A DNA stretch of 64,000 bases from Paenibacillus antibioticophila. GTDB lineage: Bacteria > Bacillota > Bacilli > Paenibacillales > Paenibacillaceae. Under the pieces are notes generated by a model that saw only the letters and a program-made list of their open reading frames with translations, did no database searches and was not told where the DNA came from. Of this stretch, positions 27,068 through 36,800 are shown piece after piece. The stretch spans positions 723,812 through 787,811 of the forward strand of contig NZ_HG005139.1 of assembly GCF_000455265.1 (NCBI RefSeq). The letters run 5' to 3'. Position 1 is the stretch's first letter. Each line of letters begins with the position of its first letter. Position numbers and translations under genes: made by a program.

Positions 27068-28435
27068 CTAGAAGCCGGACAGATAGCGGGTATATTCAAC
27101 CACTTGCTTGACGGACGGACGAATCTTACCGACCCCGATAGGGGTATTGTCGTTCTTGGATGGTTTTGAATTGACTTCCAGCAGCCAGATATGTCCCGTG
27201 TTGTCCACTGCCAGATCTATACCGAGCTCGCCAAAGTGGGCAGGGATCTGATGGTCGACAGCGTCTGCGATATACAAGGCGGCCTTGCGCAGCTTTAAAG
27301 GAATTTTCCCTTTCAAATTGGTGGGCAGCGACGACTTGAACACGGCTTCTTTAACAGTGCTCAAGGATCCGCCGCGAGCCAGGTTGGAGACGAAATGATG
27401 GCCTCCTGCTGTTCTGGCAACTATAGAAGTGACATTCCAGTTTCCGGACAAATTTTTCTGAACCAGGGCGCGGAAATCAATCGGTCTGCGATCTGCTTCA
27501 ATGAGAGAAAGCCCCTGCTGGATTTGATAACGGGTAGCTTTCATTTTTCCGGATAATGAGGTATACAGCTTGGCGAGACTGGGATAAGCCTGCCGCCGGG
27601 TTCCCCCTACCTGGGCAGTCTGGGTCTGGAAGGCTCCTCCTTCCAGCCGCGATACTCGAATGATTCCTTTCCCAAGGCTGCCTTTAATCGGCTTCAAAAA
27701 CACAACAGGATGCTTGGCGCACATGGCCTTGAGCGTTTGCAGACCCTGGAAGGCATAGGACTCCGGCAAGTATTTTGAAATACTGGGGTCTCTGGAGAGC
27801 GCATCGAATACTTCTGTCTTATCCAGAAACTTCTCATTAAAAAAGTGGCTGCCATAGCGGGATTTTACTTCCTTCAGGAAATGCTGTACGCTAGGTTTAT
27901 TCTCCAGCTTTCTTGAGGTTAGACGATTGTAAAATACATCGGCCGCAGGCACTTGGGACTTCTTCCATCCGTCTCCATAGACCCAGGCGGACACGCTGGA
28001 TGAGTTGGCTCCGATCTGGTCCGTCGTGAAGAAGTACACGTATACGCCCTGGAGTTGACAGGCATTGACGAGTTCCTTGCAGAACATCGTAATAGGACCA
28101 AAGGGACGCTCCGGTGAATCCGGGTAGTCTTTGCTGATCAGCACACCAAGAAGCGGCCCGAATTGCAGGGTTGTCGAATGAGGACGATAAGTCAGCCGCA
28201 GCGAAGCGCGGGGCTGAACTCCCATTTGAGCGGCAAGCTGCTGACTGATTCGTATTCCGTCAAACTTAGACAACGGCACGACTCTGACAGTTTGCCGCAG
28301 CGATCCGAATACCAGCTGCATGCGATGATGAACCGGTATTCGCCATTGCTTGATCAACTGATCACCGAGTACAACATAGTCGCTTTCAAGTAGGTTTGGA
28401 CTCATGATTTGGATTTTCAACTTTTTGGAGGGCAT
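27068..28435 (-). CDS. YheC/YheD family ATP-grasp protein, long form (2)
   Basis: 455 residues, first gene of the operon. N-terminal beta-rich extension (about residues 1-95, ending FGPLLGVLISK), ATP-binding VFLKPIKGSLGKGIIRV and Mg block LGIDLAVDNTGHIWLLEVNSKP. GGAG lies nine bases before the ATG at 28435. It diverges from yheB, with about 150 bases between the two start codons. In B. subtilis yheB is also next to yheC-yheD, which supports the family assignment. Confidence 0.9.
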   Translation of the reverse strand: MPSKKLKIQIMSPNLLESDYVVLGDQLIKQWRIPVHHRMQLVFGSLRQTVRVVPLSKFDGIRISQQLAAQMGVQPRASLRLTYRPHSTTLQFGPLLGVLISKDYPDSPERPFGPITMFCKELVNACQLQGVYVYFFTTDQIGANSSSVSAWVYGDGWKKSQVPAADVFYNRLTSRKLENKPSVQHFLKEVKSRYGSHFFNEKFLDKTEVFDALSRDPSISKYLPESYAFQGLQTLKAMCAKHPVVFLKPIKGSLGKGIIRVSRLEGGAFQTQTAQVGGTRRQAYPSLAKLYTSLSGKMKATRYQIQQGLSLIEADRRPIDFRALVQKNLSGNWNVTSIVARTAGGHHFVSNLARGGSLSTVKEAVFKSSLPTNLKGKIPLKLRKAALYIADAVDHQIPAHFGELGIDLAVDNTGHIWLLEVNSKPSKNDNTPIGVGKIRPSVKQVVEYTRYLSGF

Positions 28436-28587
28436 GAAGCGAATCTCCTTCCAAGCCTGGGGCTTGATGGTCTTGGATACAATTAGTTCATCTGCATAAG
28501 CGCATGTAATGCATCATATGAGAACCCGGAACCCTTGGTGATTACCCATGGGCCATTTGCCGGGCAGCACGAAGGAGGTAATTCAAG

Positions 28588-29751
28588 GTGGACGACTGGC
28601 TGTATGTGCTCGTGACGTTAGTTGTCTCCGGATTTGTAGGCGGAATCACTAACCATTACGCGATTAAAATGTTGTTTCATCCCCGAAGACCCGTATATAT
28701 TGGCAAGTGGCATGTCCCCTTCACGCCTGGACTGATCCCTAAAAGAAGGGATGATATCGCAAAATCCCTGGGGAAGGTCGTTGCTGAATACCTGGTCACA
28801 CCCGAAGGAGTTCAAGAGTTTCTGGTGCGGCCTTCCTTTCGAGCGCAAGCTGAGGAACGAATCAAGCAAGCGTTCTTCCAGCTAGCCGATAGCCAATCGA
28901 CGGTCCGGGAAATATTGCTGCGGTGGATGACAGAGGATCGATGGGAATCGCTCAAGCTGGAAATGTCCGATGCAGGAAGATCAGCTGCTAACCGGGCATT
29001 GAGAGCAATATGGGAAAAGCAAGACTTGGGCTCCCGTCAACTAAAGGCTGTTGTACCGGGATGGACGGAGGAGAACCGCCAGCGTTGGAGCGAGAAGGCA
29101 GCTGAGATCGTAATTCGTTCACTTGAGGATGAGCTGCTGTCATCAGCGGGTCAGAAGCTGCTGACGAAGCTTGCCGGTGAACTGGTGGACAAAACAGGCG
29201 GATTTCTCGGCGCGATGGCAGCAATCTTCGTGGATGAGGATAAGCTGGTACGCAAGCTGACACCGGTGCTTCTGCGAACCCTTCACGGAAAAGAGCTGGA
29301 AGGTCAACTGGTTGGCATGATCCGTGATAAGCTGGAGCAATTCGGTGAACAGCAGATTGGTGAGCTGCTGGAGCTTATCGTGGAGCAGGAACCGTTAGAC
29401 TGGCTGAAGGAACAAAGTGAACGGCTGCCGGTGGAATCTTGGATTCGCTCGATTGAACAGCTCGAGGTGGGACAACTGATCGCTCCTTGGAAGGAAAAGG
29501 CCGATAGATGGATTCCGTCTATTACCGGGAAGGCCATTGAACTGATTGGCGGACTCCTCCCTGCTGCTTTTCAAGCGATCCGGCTTCCGTCCCTGGTGCA
29601 GGAACAGGTTGAGAAGTTCCCGATCGAGCGATTGGAGGAAATCATTCTTAGCTTATCCGGCAAGGAATTCAGAGCCATTACGTGGCTTGGTGTGCTTCTG
29701 GGCGGGATGATAGGTCTGATTCAGGCGCTGTTCATTATTTGGACGAGGTAA
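28588..29751 (+). CDS. yheB: DUF445 family membrane protein YheB
   Basis: 387 residues with a membrane helix at each end (about 3-20 and 365-385) and a long helical middle, as in DUF445 proteins. The conserved GGITNHYAIKMLFHP and PGLIPKRRDDIAKSLG blocks sit near the N-terminus. It starts at GTG with AAGGAGG nine bases upstream. Function unknown; in B. subtilis it lies next to yheC/yheD and yheA, as here, and a sporulation-related role is plausible. Confidence 0.9.
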   Translation: MDDWLYVLVTLVVSGFVGGITNHYAIKMLFHPRRPVYIGKWHVPFTPGLIPKRRDDIAKSLGKVVAEYLVTPEGVQEFLVRPSFRAQAEERIKQAFFQLADSQSTVREILLRWMTEDRWESLKLEMSDAGRSAANRALRAIWEKQDLGSRQLKAVVPGWTEENRQRWSEKAAEIVIRSLEDELLSSAGQKLLTKLAGELVDKTGGFLGAMAAIFVDEDKLVRKLTPVLLRTLHGKELEGQLVGMIRDKLEQFGEQQIGELLELIVEQEPLDWLKEQSERLPVESWIRSIEQLEVGQLIAPWKEKADRWIPSITGKAIELIGGLLPAAFQAIRLPSLVQEQVEKFPIERLEEIILSLSGKEFRAITWLGVLLGGMIGLIQALFIIWTR

Positions 29752-29781
29752 GGACTAACTAAGAATTAGGAACTAAATATG

Positions 29782-29925
29782 TTGAACTATAAAATTTCGT
29801 AGAAAGGGCATGAGTGTGAAGTGTTAAAAGCTTTCTGTAAGAAAGCTACTTCGGAAGCATAAAGCGTAAGCGATCGTAAGAACACTTCACATGTTGCCCT
29901 CAGAACGTAAAATTCAGTAGTTCAA
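29782..29925. repeat. Dispersed palindromic repeat, family A copy 2
   Basis: Left end TTGAACTATAAAATTT, inner arm GAGTGTGAAGTGTT; right end AACACTTCACATGTTGCCC to AGTTCAA. The right half (read inverted) matches the left half of copy 1 (TTGAACTA, TGAA, GGGCAAC, TGTGAAGTGTT). A 54-base central insert with its own small hairpins distinguishes it from copy 1. It lies between yheB and yheA. Confidence 0.65.
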
Positions 29926-29960
29926 CTTATATAAAGAACAATTTGAGAGGATGAACTTTA

Positions 29961-30305
29961 ATGAATATTTATGACAAGGCAAATGAATTGGCGAAGGCAC
30001 TGCGTGAGAGCAAGGAAGTTGAGGATGTTGAGTCAGCCATGAAGCTGGTAGAGGCGGATCCGGAAAGCAAGAGGATGCTGGATGATTTTCGCAACCGGCA
30101 AAATGAGCTTCAACAGATGATGATGGCGGGTAATATGCCCTCCCAAGAAGAGATGGAGACGATGGAGAAGCGATTTGAGGTGCTCAGCATGAACCTTGGG
30201 ATTCGCAGACTGTTTGAAGCCGAGCGCCGGCTGAGTGTGGCGATTCAAGACATCAATAAGATCATTACCGACAGCCTCCAGCATTTATACGGAACCCAAA
30301 TGTAA
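29961..30305 (+). CDS. yheA: YlbF/YmcA family protein YheA
   Basis: 114-residue all-helical protein with the family pattern NIYDKANELAKALRES...DDFRNRQNELQQ. Members such as YlbF and YmcA act in the RNA-processing Y-complex; YheA itself has no established role. GAGAGG precedes the ATG. Its position next to yheB matches B. subtilis, although a family A repeat now separates the two genes. Confidence 0.88.
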   Translation: MNIYDKANELAKALRESKEVEDVESAMKLVEADPESKRMLDDFRNRQNELQQMMMAGNMPSQEEMETMEKRFEVLSMNLGIRRLFEAERRLSVAIQDINKIITDSLQHLYGTQM

Positions 30306-30313
30306 TATTGCGA

Positions 30314-30481
30314 GTTCAAAAAGTCAGGTTTTTAGCACCGAGAAGGTTGTGAGAACCCGAAGAAGGAGGAACGGAGTGTAGGAGAACCCTACATGTGTAC
30401 CGGACTTCTAGGGTGAACGCAAGATTCGAAGTCGAATCAACCTCTTGGAACACTTCGTGATCAAAAGATGACTTTTTGAAC
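30314..30481. repeat. Dispersed element, family B full copy
   Basis: 168 bp bounded by GTTCAAAAAGTCA and its inverse TGACTTTTTGAAC, without a reading frame of note. The last 35 bases (ACTTCGTGATCAAAAGATGA plus the terminal repeat) recur almost unchanged at 42983-43013. Confidence 0.65.
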
Positions 30482-30561
30482 CACCTCTAATATTCATATT
30501 ATCAAAGCATCCTTCATAGAGTAGAAATATAGATTCGATGAAGAAGGAGCTGCTGTTCAAT

Positions 30562-30855
30562 ATGAAGACGGTAAAGAAGCCGAATAAACTCAAGCATTTC
30601 ATGTATCTGATTATCGCGCTTGCTATGCTGGTATATGCCTTGCCGATGATATCCTTCGAGCCGGGAGCCGGCTGGATTTCCGCCTTTGGCGCTGTATGGG
30701 CGTTATTTGCTTTCCTGGTCATCGGAGCGCATCTGCATTTTATTCTTGGCGTCAACGAAGAGAAGCAGCAAAAGCTTGAGGAGGTACGCCGCGCCAAGTA
30801 CCGGGAATGGGAGAGCAAATGGCTGAAGGAAGGCAAACAGAAGCAAGGCATGTGA
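30562..30855 (+). CDS. Small two-helix membrane protein, unknown function
   Basis: 97 residues from the ATG at 30562, with AAGGAG 12 bases before. An in-frame ATG at 30538 lacks a ribosome site but would add eight residues. Two membrane helices (about 12-30 and 38-62) are followed by a charged helical tail rich in Lys, Glu and Arg. No named family recognised. A strong terminator follows. Confidence 0.7.
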   Translation: MKTVKKPNKLKHFMYLIIALAMLVYALPMISFEPGAGWISAFGAVWALFAFLVIGAHLHFILGVNEEKQQKLEEVRRAKYREWESKWLKEGKQKQGM

Positions 30856-30876
30856 GCGCAAACGAGGATGAAAAAG

Positions 30877-30907
30877 ACGGACCCGGAATAAGCGGGCCCG
30901 TTTTTTT
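30877..30907 (+). terminator. Intrinsic terminator
   Basis: CGGACCCG / CGGGCCCG stem with a seven-base loop and TTTTTTT tail, downstream of the small membrane protein gene. Confidence 0.9.
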
Positions 30908-31027
30908 ATTACTTGGTGCCGCTTGATCAGACAGCTTCGAGGGTGACAAGAACTGCCTTGGCTGAGTATTCGATTATAGTGTATATTAGATACAGAGTGG
31001 TACAGAATCCGACGGGGGGTATAACAG

Positions 31028-32365
31028 TTGGAGGGACATGAAGAAAGTGTAACGAAGCACGAGCAGCTTCTACAGCATATTGAGGGACTTAAGATTGGAA
31101 CCAAAATTTCCGTGCGTAAGCTGGCCAAGAGTCTGGGGGTCAGTGAAGGAACAGCCTATCGGGCCGTGAAAGAGGCGGAAAATCTGGGGATTGTGATTAC
31201 GAAGGAACGGATTGGAACGGTTCGTGTCGAGAAGAAGCCGCGCAATATTTCGGACCAATTGACCTTCGGGGATGTTGTCGAAATCGTGGAAGGACATGTG
31301 CTTGGCGGAGCGGAAGGACTGGACAAGACGTTGTATAAGTATGTCATCGGCGCGATGAAGATCGACGCGATGGCCCGCTATATCGATGCAGGAAGCCTGT
31401 TAATTGTCGGGAACCGTGAGAATGCCCATGCCCTGGCGCTTGAACAAGGCGCAGGCGTGCTGATTACCGGAGGCTTTGGTACGAGCCGGGAGGTCAAGGC
31501 ACAGGCAGACAGCTTGTCCCTGCCGATCATTTCCTCGCGTCACGATACGTTTACAGTCGCATCGATGATTAACCGGGCGATTTTTGACCGACTGATCAAG
31601 AAAAAGATTATGCTGGTAGAAGATATTGTGGCGAGCAAGCCGAAGGTGAACATGCTGAAGGTAACGAGCAATATTTCTGATTTTGATCAGCTGTCTATAG
31701 AGACAGGCCAATATCATTTTCCTGTCGTTGATGAATGGAACCGGGTGATCGGGATTATCAGCCGCAAAAATGTGGAAGAGCTGAGCGGAGACCAGAGCAT
31801 CGAAAAATGCCTGACCCGCCATCCGATTACGGTCGGCCTTCAGACTTCGCTGGCATCGGCTGCCCAAATCATGGTGTGGGAAGGCATTGATTTCCTGCCG
31901 GTCGTGGACAGAAACCGGAAGCTGATCTCTTCCATTACCCGGCGCGAAGTGCTTCAGGCCATGCGTGACGCGCGCAATCAGCCGCAGATGGGCGAGACGT
32001 TCGAGCATTTAATGTGGAATGGGTTTGCCGAAGAACGTGATGAAGACGGGCGTCTATTCTTTCACGGGGTGATCACCCCTCAAATGGCAACCGATCTAGG
32101 CACCATTTCCCATGGTGTATTAACCTCGTTGATGACGCATGCAGGCTTGAGTACGGCCAAGGATATCAGCGGCGGGGGAGATTATGTAGTGGATAACCTG
32201 ACCACGTACTTTGTCCGTCCGGTCCAGATCGAGAACCCGGTCATGATCCGTCCGCTAGTTCTTGAGATGACGCGGAAAACCTGCAAGCTGGAAATTGTGA
32301 TGACCTATCAAGAGCATCTGATCTCCAAGGTGGTAATGACGCTTCAATCCATCGACCATGCCTAG
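31028..32365 (+). CDS. ytoI: YtoI-like HTH/DRTGG/CBS/hotdog regulatory protein
   Basis: 445 residues with four modules: N-terminal helix-turn-helix (about 15-65, VRKLAKSLGVSEGTAYRAVK), DRTGG domain (about 75-180), CBS pair (about 190-310) and a C-terminal hotdog thioesterase-like domain (about 335-440). This is the YtoI architecture, probably a ligand-sensing regulator binding nucleotides and acyl-CoA; targets unknown. Begins at TTG with GGGGGG upstream. As in B. subtilis it is convergent with ytpI and close to ytrI/ytrH and dnaE. Confidence 0.9.
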   Translation: MEGHEESVTKHEQLLQHIEGLKIGTKISVRKLAKSLGVSEGTAYRAVKEAENLGIVITKERIGTVRVEKKPRNISDQLTFGDVVEIVEGHVLGGAEGLDKTLYKYVIGAMKIDAMARYIDAGSLLIVGNRENAHALALEQGAGVLITGGFGTSREVKAQADSLSLPIISSRHDTFTVASMINRAIFDRLIKKKIMLVEDIVASKPKVNMLKVTSNISDFDQLSIETGQYHFPVVDEWNRVIGIISRKNVEELSGDQSIEKCLTRHPITVGLQTSLASAAQIMVWEGIDFLPVVDRNRKLISSITRREVLQAMRDARNQPQMGETFEHLMWNGFAEERDEDGRLFFHGVITPQMATDLGTISHGVLTSLMTHAGLSTAKDISGGGDYVVDNLTTYFVRPVQIENPVMIRPLVLEMTRKTCKLEIVMTYQEHLISKVVMTLQSIDHA

Positions 32366-32374
32366 ACGGCGCGA

Positions 32375-32674
32375 TTAATCCGCCCGTTGTCTGGAGATCA
32401 GCCCGTAATTGCGGAAGCCGGCAAAAAGGTTGAATGCGCCAAGCACCATGAATAAAGCACCCACAATAACCCGTACCGTGGAGCCGCTGAACATGAACAT
32501 TTGGATCAAGGAAAGCACGATGAGCATGAAGCCCATGCTGATGTTCATCTTTGCCTGGGACATGCCGCGAACCCTCGGGTCCCGGGAACGGCGCGACTTC
32601 ACGCTGAACACAATGGAGCAGATGCTGGATACAAACAGAATGGCATACAGAACATATAACAGGCTCTCAATCAT
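32375..32674 (-). CDS. ytpI: YtpI-like membrane protein
   Basis: 99 residues with three predicted membrane helices and a basic loop KSRRSRDPRVRGM after the first. It matches YtpI by size, topology and place next to ytoI. The ATG at 32674 has GGTGA eight bases upstream; a GTG at 32686 is in frame but only two bases from GGAG. The exact start is therefore uncertain. Function unknown. Confidence 0.75.
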   Translation of the reverse strand: MIESLLYVLYAILFVSSICSIVFSVKSRRSRDPRVRGMSQAKMNISMGFMLIVLSLIQMFMFSGSTVRVIVGALFMVLGAFNLFAGFRNYGLISRQRAD

Positions 32675-32706
32675 GATAAAGGTCACCGCTCCTTCGCTTA
32701 GAGATT

Positions 32707-32745
32707 GTTCAAACAGTCAACTTTTGATCTTGAATGAGCACTTCC
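32707..32745. repeat. Half copy of dispersed element family B
   Basis: GTTCAAACAGTCAACTTTTG followed by ATC matches the inverse of the family B end with two mismatches in 23 bases. Only one terminus is present. It lies between ytpI and ytrI. Confidence 0.5.
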
Positions 32746-32814
32746 TATTTTTTTTGTTTGGCAAATGTGATCTTTATCATTGTAACATGGATTTTGGATG
32801 TCGTCGCGGGCCGT

Positions 32815-33324
32815 TTAGCTCTTGATATAAGGACGGATATCCACCCAGATTTGAAGCACGCCTTCACTGACGAGCATCGTCTTGACCTGAATGCTGTACT
32901 CCTTCTCACGAACCGTGTATACTTTCCGGTTCAGCAGTGTTCGCGCCATCTTGGCATCGGAATCGATCTCGAAGATGCTTCTGCCCCGAAGCACCTCCAG
33001 CTCTTCGTGAAGCTGCTGAACCACTTCCTTCACCGCAAGCGCATCCAGCGGAGGATCACGTTCCTCAACCCGAACCTTGATCTCCTTGACTACGGTCGAA
33101 CGGTTTTGATATTTCTTCAAGGTCTTATTATCCTCTTCTGACTGATAAAGCTGGATTTGCAAATCCTTGTTCTCAAGCCACAATTGATTATAGCTCTGCT
33201 GAAATACAAGATTATAAATGATGCTTCCAGCCACCATGCCCAGAACAAACACTGAGAACAGCTGCATAAATCGCCTGAAGCCTCGAAGGGATTCCCGTGA
33301 GGACAGCTTGCGCTCTTCGCTCAT
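32815..33324 (-). CDS. ytrI: Sporulation membrane protein YtrI
   Basis: 169 residues (B. subtilis YtrI is of similar length): basic N-terminus, one membrane helix (about 20-42), then a coiled-coil region (about 48-120) and a beta C-terminus. The ATG at 33324 is directly preceded by a G-rich site and overlaps the ytrH stop as ATGA, so the longer frame to 33348 was rejected. YtrI and YtrH are sigma-E-dependent proteins needed for efficient sporulation; mechanism unknown. Confidence 0.85.
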   Translation of the reverse strand: MSEERKLSSRESLRGFRRFMQLFSVFVLGMVAGSIIYNLVFQQSYNQLWLENKDLQIQLYQSEEDNKTLKKYQNRSTVVKEIKVRVEERDPPLDALAVKEVVQQLHEELEVLRGRSIFEIDSDAKMARTLLNRKVYTVREKEYSIQVKTMLVSEGVLQIWVDIRPYIKS

Positions 33325-33650
33325 CCCCGCCCCCCTCCACACATCCATCTTACCAGTTCGGACCCGATATGAGCTCCCATAAAGGCAGAGAGTAAAAAGA
33401 GGATCTGCTTGATTGCCGGGGAGATATTTCCGTCAAAGAAATTGCTCTCGATCACCCGCATGGGATCGATCGTGCCTCCCACAGCAGCAGCGAGTGCCCA
33501 AATCTTGATTCGTCCGGCGATATCCAGCATCGTCTGGGTAGGGGGCTGCAAGGAAACGACGGCTCCAATTCCTCCTATCAAGGCTCCTCCAAGCACGATA
33601 CCGAACGCAACAAAAAAATCCATAATGGCTTTTGTTAGAAATGTGCTCAT
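33321..33650 (-). CDS. ytrH: Sporulation membrane protein YtrH
   Basis: 109 residues, Gly/Ala-rich with three predicted membrane helices (about 8-32, 45-65 and 80-100). The segment FGIVLGGALIGGIGAV is typical of YtrH. It is coupled to ytrI by a four-base overlap, and the pair is divergent from dnaE, as in B. subtilis. A mother-cell sporulation role is known for the family. Confidence 0.88.
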   Translation of the reverse strand: MSTFLTKAIMDFFVAFGIVLGGALIGGIGAVVSLQPPTQTMLDIAGRIKIWALAAAVGGTIDPMRVIESNFFDGNISPAIKQILFLLSAFMGAHIGSELVRWMCGGGRG

Positions 33651-33816
33651 TTGTTCATGACGCTCCTCTCCATTTTTACATCCGCAGCTGTTTGTCTATA
33701 CCATTCTATGGGCACTTGTCCGCATTCTATGATAGAATAATTTAAAAGGGAACAAATGTTTCTCCCTGGGCAATATGAGGGGGACTTATTACGGTCTGGC
33801 GAAAGGTTGGGAAGGC

Positions 33817-36800
33817 ATGAACAGCAATCCATTCGTTCATCTGCATGTACACAGTGAATATAGCTTGCTTGACGGCGCAGCCCGTCTTGAAGAGCTGGTG
33901 GAAAAGGCTGCGGGATTAGGCATGAGCTCGCTGGCTCTGACCGACCACGGTGTCATGTATGGAGCCATTCCATTTTATAAATTGTGCAAGGCTAACGGGA
34001 TCAAGCCGATTATCGGCTGCGAGATGTACTTTACAGCCGGTTCGCGCAAAGAGCGGGGGAGCCGGAAGGATCAGCCAATTCACCACTTGATCTTGTTGGC
34101 CAAGAATGAGGAGGGTTATCGGAATCTGATGCGGCTCTGCTCCATTGGGCATCTGGAGGGATTCCATTATAAGCCGCGCATCGACTGGGAGGTGCTGGAG
34201 CGGCATCACGAGGGACTTGTCTGTCTCAGCGCTTGCCTGGGCGGCGAGGTGCCGCAGCATCTGCTGCATGGACGGCCCGGCGAGGCCAAGCGCGCCGCTC
34301 TCCGGTACAAAGAAGTATTCGGCGAGGATTTCTATCTTGAATTGCAGGATCACAGTATGCCGGAGCAGAAAAAGGTGAACCCGCTGCTTATTGAACTGGC
34401 TGCAGAGATCGGGGTACAGCTTGTCGCCACAAATGATGTCCATTATTTGGAGCGGGAAGATGCCAAGATGCAGGATGTGCTTATCTGCATTGGAACGGGA
34501 AAGAACATTGAGGATGAAGAGCGGTTCCAGATCGGTACAGAGCAGCTCTATATGAAGAGCGGTGAACAAATGGCCGCACTCTTCCCTCATGTTCCCGAAG
34601 CCATTGCAAATACCGCAGTGATTGCGGACAAGTGTAATCTGGAGCTGGAGTTCGGCCGGCACATCCTGCCTGCCTTTCGGCCGATACCGGAAGGAATGGA
34701 TGCAGGGACGTATCTTGCGGAGCTATGCCGCCAGGGGCTGGAATCCCGGTACCGAGGGCAGGAGATTTGGGAGAACGAAGACGGCAGGAGAAAATTGCAG
34801 GAGCGGCTCGGCTACGAGCTGGGCGTCATTGCCAGCATGGGCTTCTCCGATTATTTCCTTATCGTATGGGATTTTATTGCTTATGCACATTCCAGAGGAA
34901 TCGCTACCGGGCCGGGCCGGGGATCCTCCGCAGGCAGCCTGGTGGCTTATGTATTGAAGATAACCGACGTAGATCCGATGAAATACAAGCTGTTGTTCGA
35001 GCGCTTCCTGAATCCAGAGCGGGTAACGATGCCGGATATCGATATTGACTTCAGCGATGAGCGCCGGGATGAGGTTATCGCTTACGTCGCCGAGAAATAC
35101 GGCTCCGAGCATGTCGCGCAGATTATTACCTTTGGAACGATGGCGGCCCGTGCGGCGGTCCGGGATGTCGGGCGGGCGATGAATGTGCCTTTTGCCGAGG
35201 TGGACAAGGTTGCCAAGCTGATTCCTGGAAATCTGGGGATTACGATCGAGCGGGCATTGGAGATCAGCTCGGATTTGAAGCAGCTGTATGAGACCCAGGT
35301 AAGAGTGAAGGGACTGCTCGATATGGCCCGCAAGGTGGAGGGGATGCCCCGGCATGCTTCGACGCATGCTGCGGGCGTCGTAATCTCGCGTGATCCGTTG
35401 ACCGATGCGGTTCCCCTGCAGGCGGGCAGTGAAGGAACGGCGCTGACTCAGTACTCGATGGAGCATCTGGAGTCGGTCGGCTTGCTGAAGATGGATTTTC
35501 TCGGATTAAGGACATTGTCTATCATCGAGCGCTGCAGCAACTGGATTGCCGAACAGACGGGTCAAGCCCCGGATTTCCGCGAAGTAGCGGATGATGATCC
35601 GCTGACGTATGAGATTCTCGGCCATGGCGAGACGACGGGCGTATTCCAGATGGAATCGGCGGGAATCCGGCGGGTGCTTCGGGATCTTAAGCCGACGGTC
35701 TTTGAAGATGTGATCTCGGTCGTAGCCTTGTACCGGCCTGGACCGATGGAATTTATTCCGAAGTTCATCTCCGCCAAGCATGGGGAGACGGCAGTGGACT
35801 ATCCCCATCCTGATCTGGAACCGATTCTGCGGGATACTTACGGAATCATCGTTTATCAGGAGCAAATCATGCAGATTGCTTCCAAGATGGCAGGCTTCTC
35901 GCTGGGGGAAGCGGATTTGCTGCGGCGCGCCGTCTCCAAGAAGAAGCGCGAGGTGCTGGATCAGGAGCGCAGCCACTTTGTGGCCGGAAGCGTGAAGCTG
36001 GGATACCGCGAAGAGGATGCCCATGCGGTCTACGACATGATTGTCAGATTCGCCAATTACGGCTTCCCACGCGCCCATGCGGCAGCCTATGGTGTGCTTG
36101 CATTCCAGACGGCTTACCTGAAGGCGCATTATCCTGTGCATTTTATGGCCTCCATGCTGACGGCCGTGATGGGAAGTCACCGCAAGGTGGCTGAATATAT
36201 TGTCGAATGCCGTAGAATGGGAATTACCGTGCTGGCCCCCGGATGTAAATGAGAGTAGTGTTCTGTTCACCCCGCTGGATGGCGTGATCCGGTTTGGCCT
36301 GGCTGCCATCAAGAATGTCGGCACCCAGGCGATGGAGAGCATTCTTCAGGAGCGGAAGGAACGGCCCTTCGACAGCTTGCTCGATTTCTGCCGCCGCGTG
36401 GATCTTCGCGTCTGCAACAAGCGGGTGATCGAGTCGTTGATTCAGGGGGGAGCGTTCGACGCGCTCCCAGGACACCGGGCTCAACTGCTCGCAATGCTTG
36501 ATGAGACGGTGGAGGCGGCTGTAAAGTGGCGGAAGGAACGTGAAGATCTGCAGATCCAGCTGTTTGATTTTGTGGAGACGCCCCATTGGGAGATCGACTA
36601 CCCGGAGGTTCAGCGCTTGTCGAGTGCGGAACAGCTGGAATTGGAGCGGGAGCTGCTCGGCCTGTATCTCTCGGGACATCCTCTGGATGATTACGAGCAG
36701 GCACTGGAGCAGGAAGGCATTGACAAGCTGATGGAGCTGGAGGAGGCGCCGGATGAGAAGAAGACGGTGGTCGCCGGTATGGTCGTCTCGATCAAGGCGA

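Noticed and set aside
28436..28587. Sporulation-sigma promoter in the yheB/ATP-grasp divergent region
   Set aside because: CATATGAT on the minus strand resembles a -10, but no matching -35 was found at an acceptable distance.
36220..36260. Programmed ribosomal frameshift in dnaE
   Set aside because: A C5 run alone is weak evidence, no downstream structure was evident, and a sequencing indel is simpler; kept only as an alternative.
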